Origin: Telmatactis stephensoni
Taxonomy: Eukaryota > Cnidaria > Anthozoa > Actiniaria > Isophelliidae
Assembly (NCBI GenBank): GCA_029948255.1
Contig: JALIZF010001618.1
Span: forward strand, 62,001 to 126,000
Reading direction: 5' to 3'
Length of the DNA stretch: 64,000 nucleotides
Shown here: positions 28,201-40,400 of the stretch, piece after piece
Layout of the letters: each line of letters opens with the position of its first letter
How positions within the stretch are numbered: the stretch's first letter is position 1
Notes under the pieces: model-generated
What the model was told of the DNA's origin: nothing
The model's database searches: none
Seen by the model: the letters and a program-made list of their open reading frames with translations, nothing else
Translations under genes and position numbers: made by a program

Positions 28201-31200
28201 TGTGCATTGATGAATTTTTGGTTCAAGGGTGGATGGTATGCTGGCCACAAGTGGACTACTTTTATTTCCCTATGTGGTTGAAAATAATGGCCTTGATGAC
28301 TTTTAAAAGGTCTACATGTAGGTGGAAGGATACATGTAGATAGATGCACTAACATAGCCATAAAAGTGCTGGCAGACTGAGACTCCACACCTGTTCTTGT
28401 AAAACGTCTTCAGCAGTCAAATGTAATGTATACAATCCCACCATCTGGGGTATTTTTAGAACTCTTTTTAACGAGGTAGATTTCGTCTAACTGTGAAAAT
28501 GGTAATTGCATGGCATGGGTCTTGGAAGCATGGGAAGGTTACAGACTGAAGGAATTTCAAATGTTTTTTTTTTATAATGTTTTTTTTTATAGAAATCACA
28601 GCACTGCACAGTCATGGCATGGCACGGTCTGTTACACACTTAAACAAAATCTGCTCTATTCAAAGCACAAGGAGCTAGTGGTCACAAAGCAGTTCCATTA
28701 TAGCTACTCACCAACCACTATTGACGACAGGTTTATAATCATTTACATGTATAGGCCACTTACCAATCAACTACATTGTATCAACCACTTGCCGGCCTTT
28801 CATCAATCAAGAGTCCTTTTTCAGGTGATTTCATACGTGGGCAAGTTGGTCAGTTTGGCGTGGGCGAGTTGGTGGGTGCGAGTTGGTCAGTGGGTGAGTT
28901 TGATGTAATTCTGTCCAACAACTAACACCGACCACTTGTCAACCTCTTACCAACCAGTTATTGTACACAAAAACATTCTAGCAGTACCACAAAGTAAAAA
29001 TATGATGCACTTACCTTCTTCAGTATTTTCATCATCACTTGAGACTATTCTGGTAAGTTCTTTCATCAGATACAGGAAGAATTCTGCTGCCAAACTATCT
29101 TTCTTCATTCCCATCAGTAACTCAACTAAACACATTGCACGTACTTCATGCATCAGGACATCATCACCTGTCAATCTCTGCATGATATCATCAAATGACT
29201 GCGATGAATCAACATCTAGGATTAAATAAAAGAATAAATGAATGAACAAATAAATAAGCTAGCCAAATAACAGCCACAAACATTGCATCGCAACCCGTAC
29301 TTGACTCCAACTTCAGCTATTTTACAGCTATCCATCAATCATTCTTGGTACTTGTGCAATTTTGAGCAAATCATTGGTTGATTTGCATAAGCTCCCCCAA
29401 CAAAGATGATTGACAGATCGGGAAAAAAATATCTAAAATTAGTTAGGAAAAATGTGGGTTGCAATGCAGTGATTTTTGCTGCAAATCCACTTACCTGTTC
29501 TAATGACAATACCACCACTATCACCATGGCAATATGAATATTCTCTTCTCATTAATTTGAAAGGAATTTGGTTGCTATGGAAACATGAAGCCTGGCCTCT
29601 GATTGGTTCTGGGGATTCATTTGTTTTTACAGAGCTTTTCTGTTGACCTTGTCTTGTACTCCCTGCTGCTTCATCATTTGGCAGTGTATTTTCAATGATT
29701 TCTTTACCAAAGTCTCCAGGAGGAAGGTCACAGTAGGCCAGTATGTACAGACATTTTAGTGATAATAGATTGTCAACATGCTTCAGGTATCGAATAAGGA
29801 TTTCTTGGCAGGATGATCTTAAATTGAAATAAGTTTGATTTCAAATGATATAATAATCCAAAATCAACATTTATTTAATGTACCACAACAACAACTATTA
29901 TCATCATGGATGTTGTCATGTGCTTGTCTGGGAGTAATCCTAGTATGCAAGAGGTTACTTAATGTGACTGTAAAAGCAGGAGCCAGTGGTAGATCCAAGG
30001 GGGGTCTAGGAAGCCAGTGCCCCCCCCTTTCAGTTTGCCCCTATTAGTTTTTTCTTTTTCTCTCTCACACATACATTCTCTCTCTCTCTCCACTTTCTAA
30101 ATGTTTGTTGTTGGTTTTATCACAGTTGTCAATCGAATTGATGTTATTTCACACTCGTTACGCTCACACAAAAGGGTTATCATAATATAGGTTGTTTTAG
30201 CCCCCTAGAATGGCTTGCTGCAGCTCTGTGGTGTTACTTAATTTTGACAAAGTTACGCTCCCACCAACGTGTTTTGTAACACGGTGCCCCCTTTCAAATG
30301 TCTTGATCCACTGCTGGGAGGGGAAGGTGTTGTTTGTGGAAGAGGAGGAGAATTCAGAACTATTTTTTTGAGTTTGATATATACCTTAGATGAGAGATTC
30401 CTTTCCTTGTGAAGCAGTAAAGTTCAAAAATGGGATGAATCACAGGTGATAGAGATACCAAAAATGTACTTTGTGGGTCTGAACCAGCAACATACACCTA
30501 ATAAATAACAACAAATCTAAAAGTCACATACAATGTACTAATTAAAAATATAAATTAAGTGATAGTTATAACTATTGTCAATAAGGGGTCAGGGTTGAAG
30601 AATTGCTTAATATGAAAATAGCTTAAGTGACTTCCAAATTAAATCTCAAAAGGTCTATACAGTAACTTAACATCACTTAGGGCATTCATTGCCACCCCTT
30701 TAATTGTATTCAAAATAAATCAGCCGCAGGAAGAATGGCACTTGCCATTATTAAAGTATCATAATTACACCCATGAGCAAAAGGGAGCAAGTTTTTCTCA
30801 GGCCATTAAAAAAAATCATTGGATTGTATGTCAGTAATACCATGAGCAGTCAATGTTGAAACCAAAATCTTAAGTCTTACTGCCCAGTTTCCAACCACTT
30901 ACCAATCACTTACTGGACTTACAAACCAGTTACAAACAATTTACCAACCAGTCAATGATCCTATGGACTTAAACCCACTAGATTATCCTTCTCCATAGAA
31001 GTTATAACTCGACCTGGGTACAAACCATTTTCTAATTTACCATTCACTTACTGCCCACTTGTCAACAACTTACCTTCAGATCTACTTACCACCAACTGCT
31101 GGCCACTTGCCAACAACTTACCAGTCACTTACTGTGCCCTGCTTACCAACCACCTTCCAATCAAATACCATCCACTTTCCATCCACTTGCCAACAACTTT

Positions 31201-34200
31201 CCACTTACCAACAACTTACAATCTTTTGTTCCCCCATTAACTGACCACTTGCTGACCACTTACCATCCACTTACTGCCACATTACATACAACCACATTCC
31301 AACCACTTACCAACTACATTTTAACCATTTATTGAACACTCACATACACTGCAAATTGTTCTCTATTTCCCAATCAGCGACAGTAACAGTACCTTAAAGA
31401 TGTCTTCAATGGACTGCATTAGAGCATCTTCATTACAAACAACTGCACCCAGCTCATGCTCTTAAGAAAAAAGGAATGCAATGGCAACATTAATATTGTT
31501 GAATAGTCAAGAAACTCTGCAAGAGTTATTGATACAGAGTCATATAAAAATTGTGGTAAATTATCATGCTAATGTAGCCTGGGTAGTGGCACTTCCCTCG
31601 TCCCTAATCCCCTCAGAGAGGCTGCAGATAGATACATAGATCTATGTTGCTGGTTCTGTGCCATTTGAAGATTTATCTATGATGAGAATTGTTAGTTATT
31701 CTGAGAATCTTGATGACTATCTTCTTAATTGGTTGTGTGACCACTACCATGGAAACAAGTTAGCGGTATTATTTGTACCTGTATGCTCTGTAACATTTGC
31801 CAAAGGTGCCATCATAATATCTAGAAAGTATTTCTTAGTGAGGCAAGGGTTGTGTCTAAGCATGGCCTTTATTGTACTTGCTGTGACCCTAGAAAACTGC
31901 TTTCCAAGTTCAATATTCTTTACATGTAGCAAATGTAAAACCTGAAAAGAAAAACACTATTTAGAACGTTTTTATTTTCTAGGCCCTGTAGTTTGAAAGT
32001 AGGTTAGTGTTTTAAAACCAAGGATTAAATGTAAAGAAAATCATTGATATTAATCTTGGGTTAATGCTAATCCACTTTCAAAATTGAGGGGTTCAATGTG
32101 AAAATGGCCTAAGTGACTTGTTGATGATATTTTTTCAATGGTATAAAATGGTATAATTAACTTTCCTATGATGGAAAAATTAATCTCAGGACATCCATCA
32201 AAAAGTCACTTAGGTCATTTTCACAGCAAACCCTTCATTATTAATGACCAGGTCATAAAGAGAAGGTTCACACTGTCAATCATCTTCAACTGCAAATGCC
32301 AGAGTTGACAATGTTTTCATTAACCTGTGGAGATATTTGCTGATAATATTCTTCAGTTGACTTGGCCTGACTTGGACAGCTAGCAATTACCATGGCAACC
32401 ATATCACATCTTCGCCAATCCAGTGCACCGTGGGAGTCTAAGATAGCAAGAACAAAAAAAAAAAAGAATAGAAACTTCAAAAACCTATCAATTAAAGCCT
32501 GGCAAGATTTTATAGAAGTAGAAGGCATTACATACTGTATGACACATGTCATTTCATGACACATATGTGCTATAAATAAATGGCATGAATTTTAAGCTTT
32601 TTAGGGGCCGGTTAATGTCAATGAAGGTCAGATGGACATAACCGAGCCAAGATTTCCCTCCCAAACCCTTTAAAAGGATGATTAGTTAAGGAAAATAAAA
32701 ATGAACATGGGTTGAAAATTGTTATACAGCTAAATTTATCTTATTTATAACCACAACTGAAAGCCATCCTAATCTTAGTTCTTCTGACTGAATTGTCTAG
32801 TTTTGATGGCCTGCACTATATACTAGCTGGTAAAACAGGCAACATGTTTAAGTAGCAAATAAAGCTATTAATTTTTTCTAACTGTTTTGGCAACCACATT
32901 TTTAGAGCAAGTTCTTAAGCTACAATCTCGGACATAACTGTTAGGACTAATTTCGACCTTTTAGGATCTTCTCTTTTTTGTTGCACAGGGTACTTCCCAC
33001 CCCTCCCCCTCATCATACAATGTTGTGAATGTACTTGCAAACTGAACAGCCACCATTTGGCTTCAACATTGACAGGGGGAGAGGGGAATTGCAATTGAAA
33101 AATTAATTGAAAATCTTGAATTCTTCCAGCAATGACATGAAATCATGTTAGAAACTGAAAAAGTCCTAATGGGTTTTGTCCAAGATTGTAGGTTACCTAA
33201 AAATTGCTGTGATCAACCACACAAGACATTTTTCTTGTCATGAGCTATATTTTGTAGGGATAGCCTACCAACTGGGGTCTCCAGTACAGCCCTTAGTACA
33301 GCCTGTACTCCATTAGGCTTCATTAGACTTGCTGACAGCAATCTACCACATTGATCAATAAACCATTTGGGTGTCTCAGGGTACTGGTTGCCTTTGTCCG
33401 TCTGTTGTAATTGTTTTTTCCCATCTTTTTTTCCACTTTGTCTTTTCATTCCTCCTTGGATCATAAGTATCTCTTTTATAACCAAAGGTTGATAAACACG
33501 GTCAATGAGCCTTTGTAACTCAAGCAAACAGTCTTCTTTTTCTGAAGATGAAATAAAAATTTCCTTAAAATGATGTTCAGGATTTGCTTCCTTTAATTCC
33601 TCAAAACTAGATGATTCTTCTTCCAATTCCTCTTTCAAATGTCTGGACATATTTTTACAATATTCTGGATCTTGTTTATTATCAACGTCCTTACTTATAC
33701 TAAAACAATGCAACTGTTTGCCACAATGATACGAGGAAGGTTCGGCAAAGCAGACTTGTATCAGTCCCGTCAAAATATCTCCAAGATGACAAGACAAAAC
33801 AACAGTCCCTATTGAGGGATGTTTAATGCAATCCAACAGGGTCCATAAACATGCATACAAGTGTCTCTCATTTCTCGTACCATCCCCTGGACTTTGGATG
33901 AAATCAGAGAATCCTGATCTCTTTTCCACAGGAATCCCAACACCAGGAAGAAGATTTGGATAAATGCCTATCGACACAATAAACTGTACACACGTTAAAA
34001 CGGTTTTCTGATCACTTACACCCAAAGCGTCTGGATTTAGTTTTGGATATAGCTGAGATCGACTGTTTGCCTTGGATGCTGCCTCATTAGAAATTTGTTG
34101 AAGGAGAAGTTTCAGCTCTTTTAATAAATACAAGCAAAGTTCGACGAATTTCCACCGTGCTGTGCAACATAATTTTACTTGCTCTTGTTGATTTTCTTCT

Positions 34201-34439
34201 TTTCTGCTAGAAGTTTGTTCAAGAAACTGTTTCCAGAAGAACGAGTTCACCCCGCTTTCGAGATGACAACAAAGCCTTTCAAATCTTTCTTCATTCAATA
34301 AAGCTGATTTCAACTCTGTTATTTTGTTCAACAAAATTTCTTCAAAGTTCTTGACAGGATTTGAGGGCTTTTCCGTGGCAGAACTGCCCGTAAGCAAACT
34401 GATCACAGCGAGAACAGATTTTTTCATGTTTTCCGCCAT
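25234..34439 (-). CDS. TANGO6: TANGO6 (RTP1 family, HEAT-repeat transport/assembly protein), 12 exons
   Basis: Exons in transcript order (all minus): 34439-33218, 32437-32325, 31941-31779, 31460-31393, 30497-30385, 29817-29495, 29215-29015, 28160-27693, 27477-27163, 26637-26402, 25832-25719, 25410-25234. Phases agree; the sum is 3513 nt, about 1170 aa (human TANGO6 about 1094). Seen: DWRRCDMVA (exon 2), the RTP1_C1-type block with [17 protein letters not shown] (exon 9), RTP1_C2-type block [21 protein letters not shown] (exon 10) and a C-terminus [20 protein letters not shown] (exon 12). Known of the family: TANGO6 was found in a secretion/Golgi organisation screen; the yeast relative Rtp1 helps nuclear import of RNA polymerase II. 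The start was set at MAENMKK because of its AATCAAAATGG context; an upstream in-frame ATG exists at 34490. The exon 1 donor is uncertain: two GT sites 3 nt apart (after 33221 or after 33218) keep the same phase and differ by one residue. Tail-to-tail with RUVBL2. Confidence 0.93.
25911..25995. repeat. (CTCTG)n / (CTTTG)n microsatellite
   Basis: Pentamer array of roughly 15 copies in the TANGO6 intron between exons 10 and 11, with a GACA-rich stretch at 25640-25710 (between exons 11 and 12). Confidence 0.95.
27530..27570. repeat. (GGGA)n microsatellite
   Basis: About 9 copies in the TANGO6 intron between exons 8 and 9. Confidence 0.95.
28690..28975. repeat. Degenerate CACTTACC/ACCAACCAC repeats
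   Basis: Looser version of the array at 30890-31325, in the TANGO6 intron between exons 7 and 8. Confidence 0.6.
29283..29491. mobile_element. Decayed copy of the 17044-17263 MITE
   Basis: ATTGCATCGCAACCC and the right arm GGTTGCAATGCAGTGATTTT match the intron 7-side element of RUVBL2. The right end almost touches the donor of TANGO6 exon 6. Confidence 0.6.
29985..30320. mobile_element. Possible hAT-like element
   Basis: CAGTGGTAGATCCAAGGGG at the left and CCCCCTTTCAAATGTCTTG then ATCCACTGCTG at the right. No clear duplication. TANGO6 intron. Confidence 0.45.
30890..31325 (-). repeat. Degenerate array rich in GTAAGT on the transcribed strand
   Basis: Units like CCACTTACCAAC repeat irregularly; on the TANGO6 sense strand these read GTTGGTAAGTGG. 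Thirteen GTAAGT hexamers were counted in about 420 bp of the intron between exons 4 and 5. Confidence 0.8.
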
Positions 34440-34442
34440 TTT
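34429..34442 (-). promoter_or_regulatory. YY1-like start motif of TANGO6
   Basis: AAAATGGCGGA at the chosen TANGO6 start differs slightly from the AAGATGGCGGC seen at RUVBL2 and MRPS7. It supports this ATG over the one 51 nt upstream. Confidence 0.35.
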
Positions 34443-34499
34443 GATTTGTGCTACACAGGAAACCCAAATATACAATTTGAAAAATAACACAGGTTTCCC

Positions 34500-34859
34500 A
34501 CCATCTAGACGTACTTTGGTATCAGCTTGAAAGTTTTGGTGAATATTGCAGGTTTTTTAATATAAAAATTAGGTACTACCTAATAGCGGAGCTCCCATTT
34601 GAATTCTAATATTTTTTTTTATGTTCTTGATTCAAATGAATTGGGCTTCCTGTGTTAATTGAAAAACCCCCTTGGGGACAGTGAGATATATGAATAATTA
34701 TAATTAAAAATAAAAAAATGAAAATAAAATTTATCAGAAAAAATATTAAAAACACCAAACATTTAAAAACAAGTTCAAAAAGATGTAATTTTAACTTAAA
34801 GCTTGGGAAAGAAACGGAAAAAATGAAGAAAAAAAGAAGTCAGAAAAGAACCCGGCGTC
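34500..34859. other. AT-rich DNA upstream of TANGO6
   Basis: Poly-A/T-rich, no gene seen; the TANGO6 promoter should lie at its left end. Confidence 0.4.
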
Positions 34860-35165
34860 GACGAGGATCGAACCTGTAACCCCTTAAAGAGCACCCCCCG
34901 GAAATAAAATAACAGACTGAATGAATAACTGTAAAAAGAAAAAAAGAAAATGAAATTTTGGGACGATTCTCCCGAGACATTCTGAGAAGCTGAGACATCG
35001 AATCGACTTACGTTACGGATGAAGATTTCGGCCCCATCCACGCTATCCCGGTGCTACATATTACAGTTATCTTAGCCCGAAGGCCAGGGAGGGAGACGAT
35101 ATCCGGACCCTAATCCATACCTTTAGATATCACCTTAGACCGCTGCGCTACCTAGACACTTAATA
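34860..35165 (-). repeat. Possible tRNA-derived (SINE-like) repeat
   Basis: On the minus strand, TAGCGCAGCGGTCTAAGG near 35150 is a good Pol III A box and GGTTCGATCCTCGTCGACG near 34870 a good B box followed by GCCGGG. They are about 280 bp apart, too far for one tRNA, so this is at best two tRNA-like fragments or a rearranged SINE. No intact cloverleaf was found. Confidence 0.4.
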
Positions 35166-36900
35166 AATTTAATGACTAATCGGGATAGTCTATTCGGCGA
35201 AGTTTCATTGTAATGCTAATACTCCCCAGGGAAAGAAATGAACCAATCAGAGTCCAGCTATCAAAAAATAGCTGTTTTGTAAAAAAAAATAGAAAGAGAA
35301 AATAAAAGAATAAGTGTTTTACTCCATCGATTTGTGCCAATTCCCCTGGGAGATAGAAGAACCAATCAAAATCTAGTCGATTGAAGAGGGATCAATAAAT
35401 TTCCATGATTATTTTAAGTACAGCAGGCTTCAAGCCGTTACGTACGCTATTATACTTATGATTCTTTATTTTTGTTCCAAAGTGAAAGGATCAGCCTCAC
35501 TGAAGATGTTCAGTTGGAATCCACGTTTCTTATTTCAGGAATATTCCTAGAGCAAATCAGATTAAGACATCAGCAAAGGTAAGTTATTTTATAAGTTAAG
35601 GTGATTTAAAATTTGGATTGATACTTTTAGCTCATCGTTTTAATACAAAGCTCGTCGTTGTTTACATGTACGCGTTTGTTCTTCAATATTAACACCAAAT
35701 TTGTTAGTTACATGGTCGATTTGAGTTTAATTGTGTAAGTAGACGAGAAATTATATTATAACTGATCTTGTCAAAATGTATCCGCCCGTAAACTCCACAG
35801 AGAATCTCGTAATGCAAAATGCCAAACTCGCGCAAGTTTTTATATTGTCGTATTCAAAATATTGGGAAATGTCATTTCTGCCTAGAAACTTAATAACACA
35901 AAAAATTAAACCTTTTAAATCTTTCATAATGCTTTCATTACATAATGAAATCTTCCAAGTGATTCACTGCTCTACCTGACGAATTATCCTATATACATAG
36001 TCTCATGCGACCTGCGCTGGGGCTATTGTTAATGGGGCTTGTTGCTTTGTAGAAACCCAGAACACAAGATGTTATTTTCCCTGTAGCTTGTAACATTGTA
36101 CACAACATGCATCGTGCGTGTGTCCGACCCTGCAACAGATGCGCGCAACAGTTAGAGAAGTAGAAACGAGTTCTTTTTCTGGGGCATTGCGCGCGCAATT
36201 GAATTAAACACCAGTAATAAGTGAAGGGCTTTTACTGTAAGGACACTCGAACCATGAACACTTCAAATTTATTGTTTTTCCTCACTTTTTTTGCATCCCT
36301 TGAACTATTGGTTGGGAAATACGGCTCATTTGAGCTCAATGATTCATTCTAGAGTGTTTGAAGCAGTAGAAAGGTAATGATAACCTGATAAAAACTTGAT
36401 GTGCTCATGCCATGATAAATAAACGGTTTATTTAAATTTGCTTTTATCAATACTTTTTGTCGGACAGTATAAGTATATCGGCAATAGCCTACCCGACTCA
36501 CCCGAAAGGGAGTATGGGTAGAAATTACTAGAACTATAAAACCACACAAATATCCACACCATAATTCAACTTCAGCTTGCCATGACCTAATACATCAAAG
36601 AGCTTCATTTGCTGATGCTAAAATCAAGACCACAATGCGAAAAAGAGAGTAAAAGTTTGCAACTACCCATACTCCTTTTCGGTCTAGTCGCGTAGACTTG
36701 AGACCTCTCATACGACAACCTTTTTTGAAATAGGTATATGAGAAACTAAGGAAAGTTGAAGTGCCTTACTTCTCATACATTTATCATAGTGCCAAGCGCC
36801 TATCACCATTCTATCTGGAAAGTGTAACTAGCTTATAGTAGTCACTTTATTTGTACGTTCTTTATCAAGAAGTATCTTTAACAATATTTAAGATATAACT
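35166..36900. other. Intergenic between the SLC1 and TANGO6 genes
   Basis: No gene recognised. A fragment at 36480-36730 (GGGTAGAAATTAC, GTCGCGTAGACTTGAGACC) resembles DNA in RUVBL2 intron 14 around 23390-23620, so it is a repeat. TTCAG|GAATATT...CAAAG|GTAAG near 35530-35580 looks like a small exon, but nothing supports it. Confidence 0.35.
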
Positions 36901-36950
36901 GAAAACGGTTTTCCATATTTGATAGCCTGACAAAACCGAACACTTGTGAT

Positions 36951-37030
36951 GTTGGGAGAACACGAGACAACGTAGGGGAAGCAAGAGCCGTAGGCAAGTG
37001 CTTTCCCTGCTATTGAGTGTTCTCCCAACT
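36951..37030. mobile_element. Small hairpin repeat
   Basis: Arms GTTGGGAGAACAC / GTGTTCTCCCAAC, apex GAGCCGTAGGCAAG at 36985-36998; a (CA)n run follows at 37040-37062. Confidence 0.65.
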
Positions 37031-37207
37031 TTTAATAGATCACACACACACACACACACAATCACGTACAAAGAAACTAGCCGGGTATGACGTAGTGTAT
37101 TTCATACTTTCATCAAAAACCCTTTTTGGCCAATCAGAGCATGCGTACTATAAAATTAATTTATAAATATGCTTAATTTTATCCTTAATTTTACAAATAT
37201 TATTCAG

Positions 37208-37355
37208 ATAGAGTGCACGCACTTAATCCGTGAAACATAAATAGTACAAAATAGTGCTAAATTATGGTAATTCCTTTGTTTCCTATTGTCTAATCAATAC
37301 TATTTAGTAGTAATTAGTAGTGTTTGTTTCACGGATTAAGTGCATGCACTCTACG
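37208..37355. mobile_element. Hairpin MITE, about 147 bp
   Basis: Arms ATAGAGTGCACGCACTTAAT and mirror ATTAAGTGCATGCACTCTAC, about 100 bp below the SLC1 stop codon, so possibly in its 3' UTR. Confidence 0.75.
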
Positions 37356-37447
37356 ATGTAACTCTATAAAATTAGCTGAAGTAGGCATAAACGCATTTCT
37401 ACTATTATTAGGCTTATCAAAAGGTTAGCAGTATATGGAAATGACGT

Positions 37448-40400
37448 CTAAAAAGTTGTCTCATCACACATTTGAATAGATCCTGAGAGCTTCTTAACTT
37501 CCGCATCATCGTCAGGACTGTTCAAATGATCAGCTTCACCACTCTCAGCCATTTGTGCATCAAGTTTCAGTAGTTCGTCACGAGATATGTGATTAACGAT
37601 TCCCGCGCCAACAGAATCACCCCAAACATTTAACGCTGTGCGAAATCGATCTCTGAAAAATGATTAAAAGCAAAAACAAAATATAAACACGTCGAGAAAC
37701 GAGAAAGCATCCCGTCATTCTGCAAACAATACACCATCCATGTGATAAGACCATAGGTGTCTTTAAGACAGTATCCTCAGTTCCTGACAATACAGTAATC
37801 TTGCTCCTCCACCTATTAGTAAGTCTCGCTTTCGGGCTAGCTTCCTGGGGAAATTCGCTGGTGAGTCGTCTCCAGTCTCTATGTTTTCTAATTTTACACA
37901 GGAATCCCAACCCCTCACAAATCAATAATAATCATAACCAAATCAATCCATACCCCAGCTTCGACTTTTGTGTTGCTGAGTGTTATATAACCTCGATTCT
38001 ACTTAAAGTCCCTATGACGCATATTTTTTCTTTTCAAACTCAGTTCTTTTCTGGGAATATAGTTGAGGTCTTTTTGTCTTACTTTTGAACACTCCATATT
38101 TTTTGAGATATAAAGGTTTCAAATTTCAAAATGCAAATTTGATGACGTCAGGTGAGTCATCATTTATTATACAAAACCAAGATGACTTGAAATACTCTAA
38201 TTTTTTCATTTGGAATTTATTTCCGCGCGTTGGTAAAGCCTGTGTTTGAGTAAAAAATCTGGTTGTGGAATTGAAGACCTCTTTTAGTAAAATCCATGAG
38301 AAGCTGGTGATGATGACTCCTCTGACGTCATCACACTTGCATTTTGAAATTTGAAACTTTTATATCTCCGAAAATATGGAGTATTTATTTATTTATTTAC
38401 AAGCTTATTCCTTCCAGTGAAGGCAGGGTCACCACAACAGCTTTCGCCAATTACTGTGGGCCCTGTAGTGTTATAGGACAGACCACACACACCGGCAACT
38501 TCATGGCCTACTCTCCCCGAATAGTGGTGTGGGTTCTTTAACGTCCCTCCGGTGCAAGTGGTGAAGTGTTAGAGAGACGGAGCCTACGGTCCAAAATGGG
38601 ATAGAAAAATCTTAACTATATTTCCAGAAAAGAAATGAGTTTGAAAATAAAAAAATATGTGTCATAGGGACTTTAAGCTATTTATCAATTAGACAACAGA
38701 AAGCCGCGCGCCCATGGCGTTATAGACGCACGAGAGAAAATATAAAGAACGATTAACAAACGTAAGAGTGGCATGCATGAGGCGTAGCCGAGTACGACTC
38801 TACTTTGTTAAGAGTTCTTTATATCTTCTCAAGTGCGTCTATCACGCAATGGGCAAGCGGCTTTCTGTTGTCTAAATGATTTATAACAGAGCCTAGAACG
38901 CTAAAAACGGAGCCGTGCAGCCCATGGGGAAACAGTTCATAGATTTTTTAGCCAATCAGAGCGCGCGTTATATGTGTCGCCATCTTAAAAACGAACAATT
39001 TGAAAAAGACAATGACGAAGATAGAGCGCGCGCAGTGCAGTCCTTGGGCAAATAGTTCATAGCTTTCTGGCCAACCAGAGCGCGCGTAAGATTGTAGCCA
39101 TGTTATAATCATTGGAGCAAAAATCTAGCTGTTCAATTCTAAAGTATTTGCTTGGCTCCTTCATTTGCATTGCTTTCCTTTCCATGGGCTGTTACTAAAG
39201 TTCTAAAGAATACATTCGTGTAATCGAGGCTAACACTAAGCAAAGTAAACTCGAAATATCAGGCGTTCTACGTCATGGACTTTCAGCGGACGTGGAGGGG
39301 CACGTAGGAGAGGAGAATGGGAGAAAGGAAGAGGGGCGTCTTTGCCACTAAAAACTGTTCTCTAATGTAGATGTTCGTATTTTTCTACACATAGCCTGGT
39401 TGTTCAAAGGGCGAAAATCAGTGGTTTCCTTGAGATTTACTCCTGGGTTAACGCTAATCTAAAGTCTTTCAAACAAACAGGCCCAGAACGATTCCACAAA
39501 ATGTCTGCAAGACGGTTAAAACCTTCAAATAAAGAATCGTATGCCCCAGGAAAACTTAAGTGAACACCGCAAGACATCAGTATCTATTTACGTACATCAG
39601 CCATTCAACCGGTAATACAAGTGCCAAGTCCTCCACAGGAAGCCCAAGGGTCTGCAGTAGGATAAGTGGATAGATAAAACCAGCTGATGGAATTCCTCCT
39701 GCTCCAACTGAAATTGCAAGGGCCATCAAGCTAATTAAAGAAAAATAGAAGTAAAATATTCTGTTAAGATGGCAAAGTAATTAAAGTTGAGGGCCTCGGA
39801 AGGGATCGAAATGATAACCATCATATCAGAATAGTGTAACCAGGAGACGCGCTTTTGAGTTATTTTTAGAAATATTTTGCGGCCTCAAATCACGTGCGCG
39901 CGCTGAAAAATATTGTGATTACGAATACTTGAAGCCGAAGTCGCTCGACATAACCGGCCTATCGGGACTAGTTCTGAAAATAGCTTAAACGCAAGGCAAT
40001 TAATGCGTCTATTTGGCTGGCGAAGGGTTAACTAATTAATTTTGTCTAGCAGGTTATGCTGTTCTACTATCACACTAGCTAGTGTGTTATCTATGATTCT
40101 ACTGGCGTAAATAAATGTAGATGTAGATGTTTAGTACTCTTACTTACATGTTTGTAAATATGAAAGCAGGAGTTGTTTCAACATCGTTTATTTGAGCCAC
40201 GAATATGCCGATAATTCCTTCAAACACGGCACCACCGTCCATGTTTACAGTTGCACCGAGCGGCAGAACAAAGCTAGCGATTCTGCTGTCGACTTTGTTG
40301 TACTTGTTTTCTTCGGCACATCGTATGGTTGTCGGCAGGGTTGCAGAGCTAAACAAACATAAAAACAAAAACAGACTTTTAACAATCAGAATGCAAATCC

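Noticed and set aside
35520..35590. Small plus-strand exon between AG and GTAAG
   Set aside because: Splice-like dinucleotides only; no open frame or partner exon recognised.
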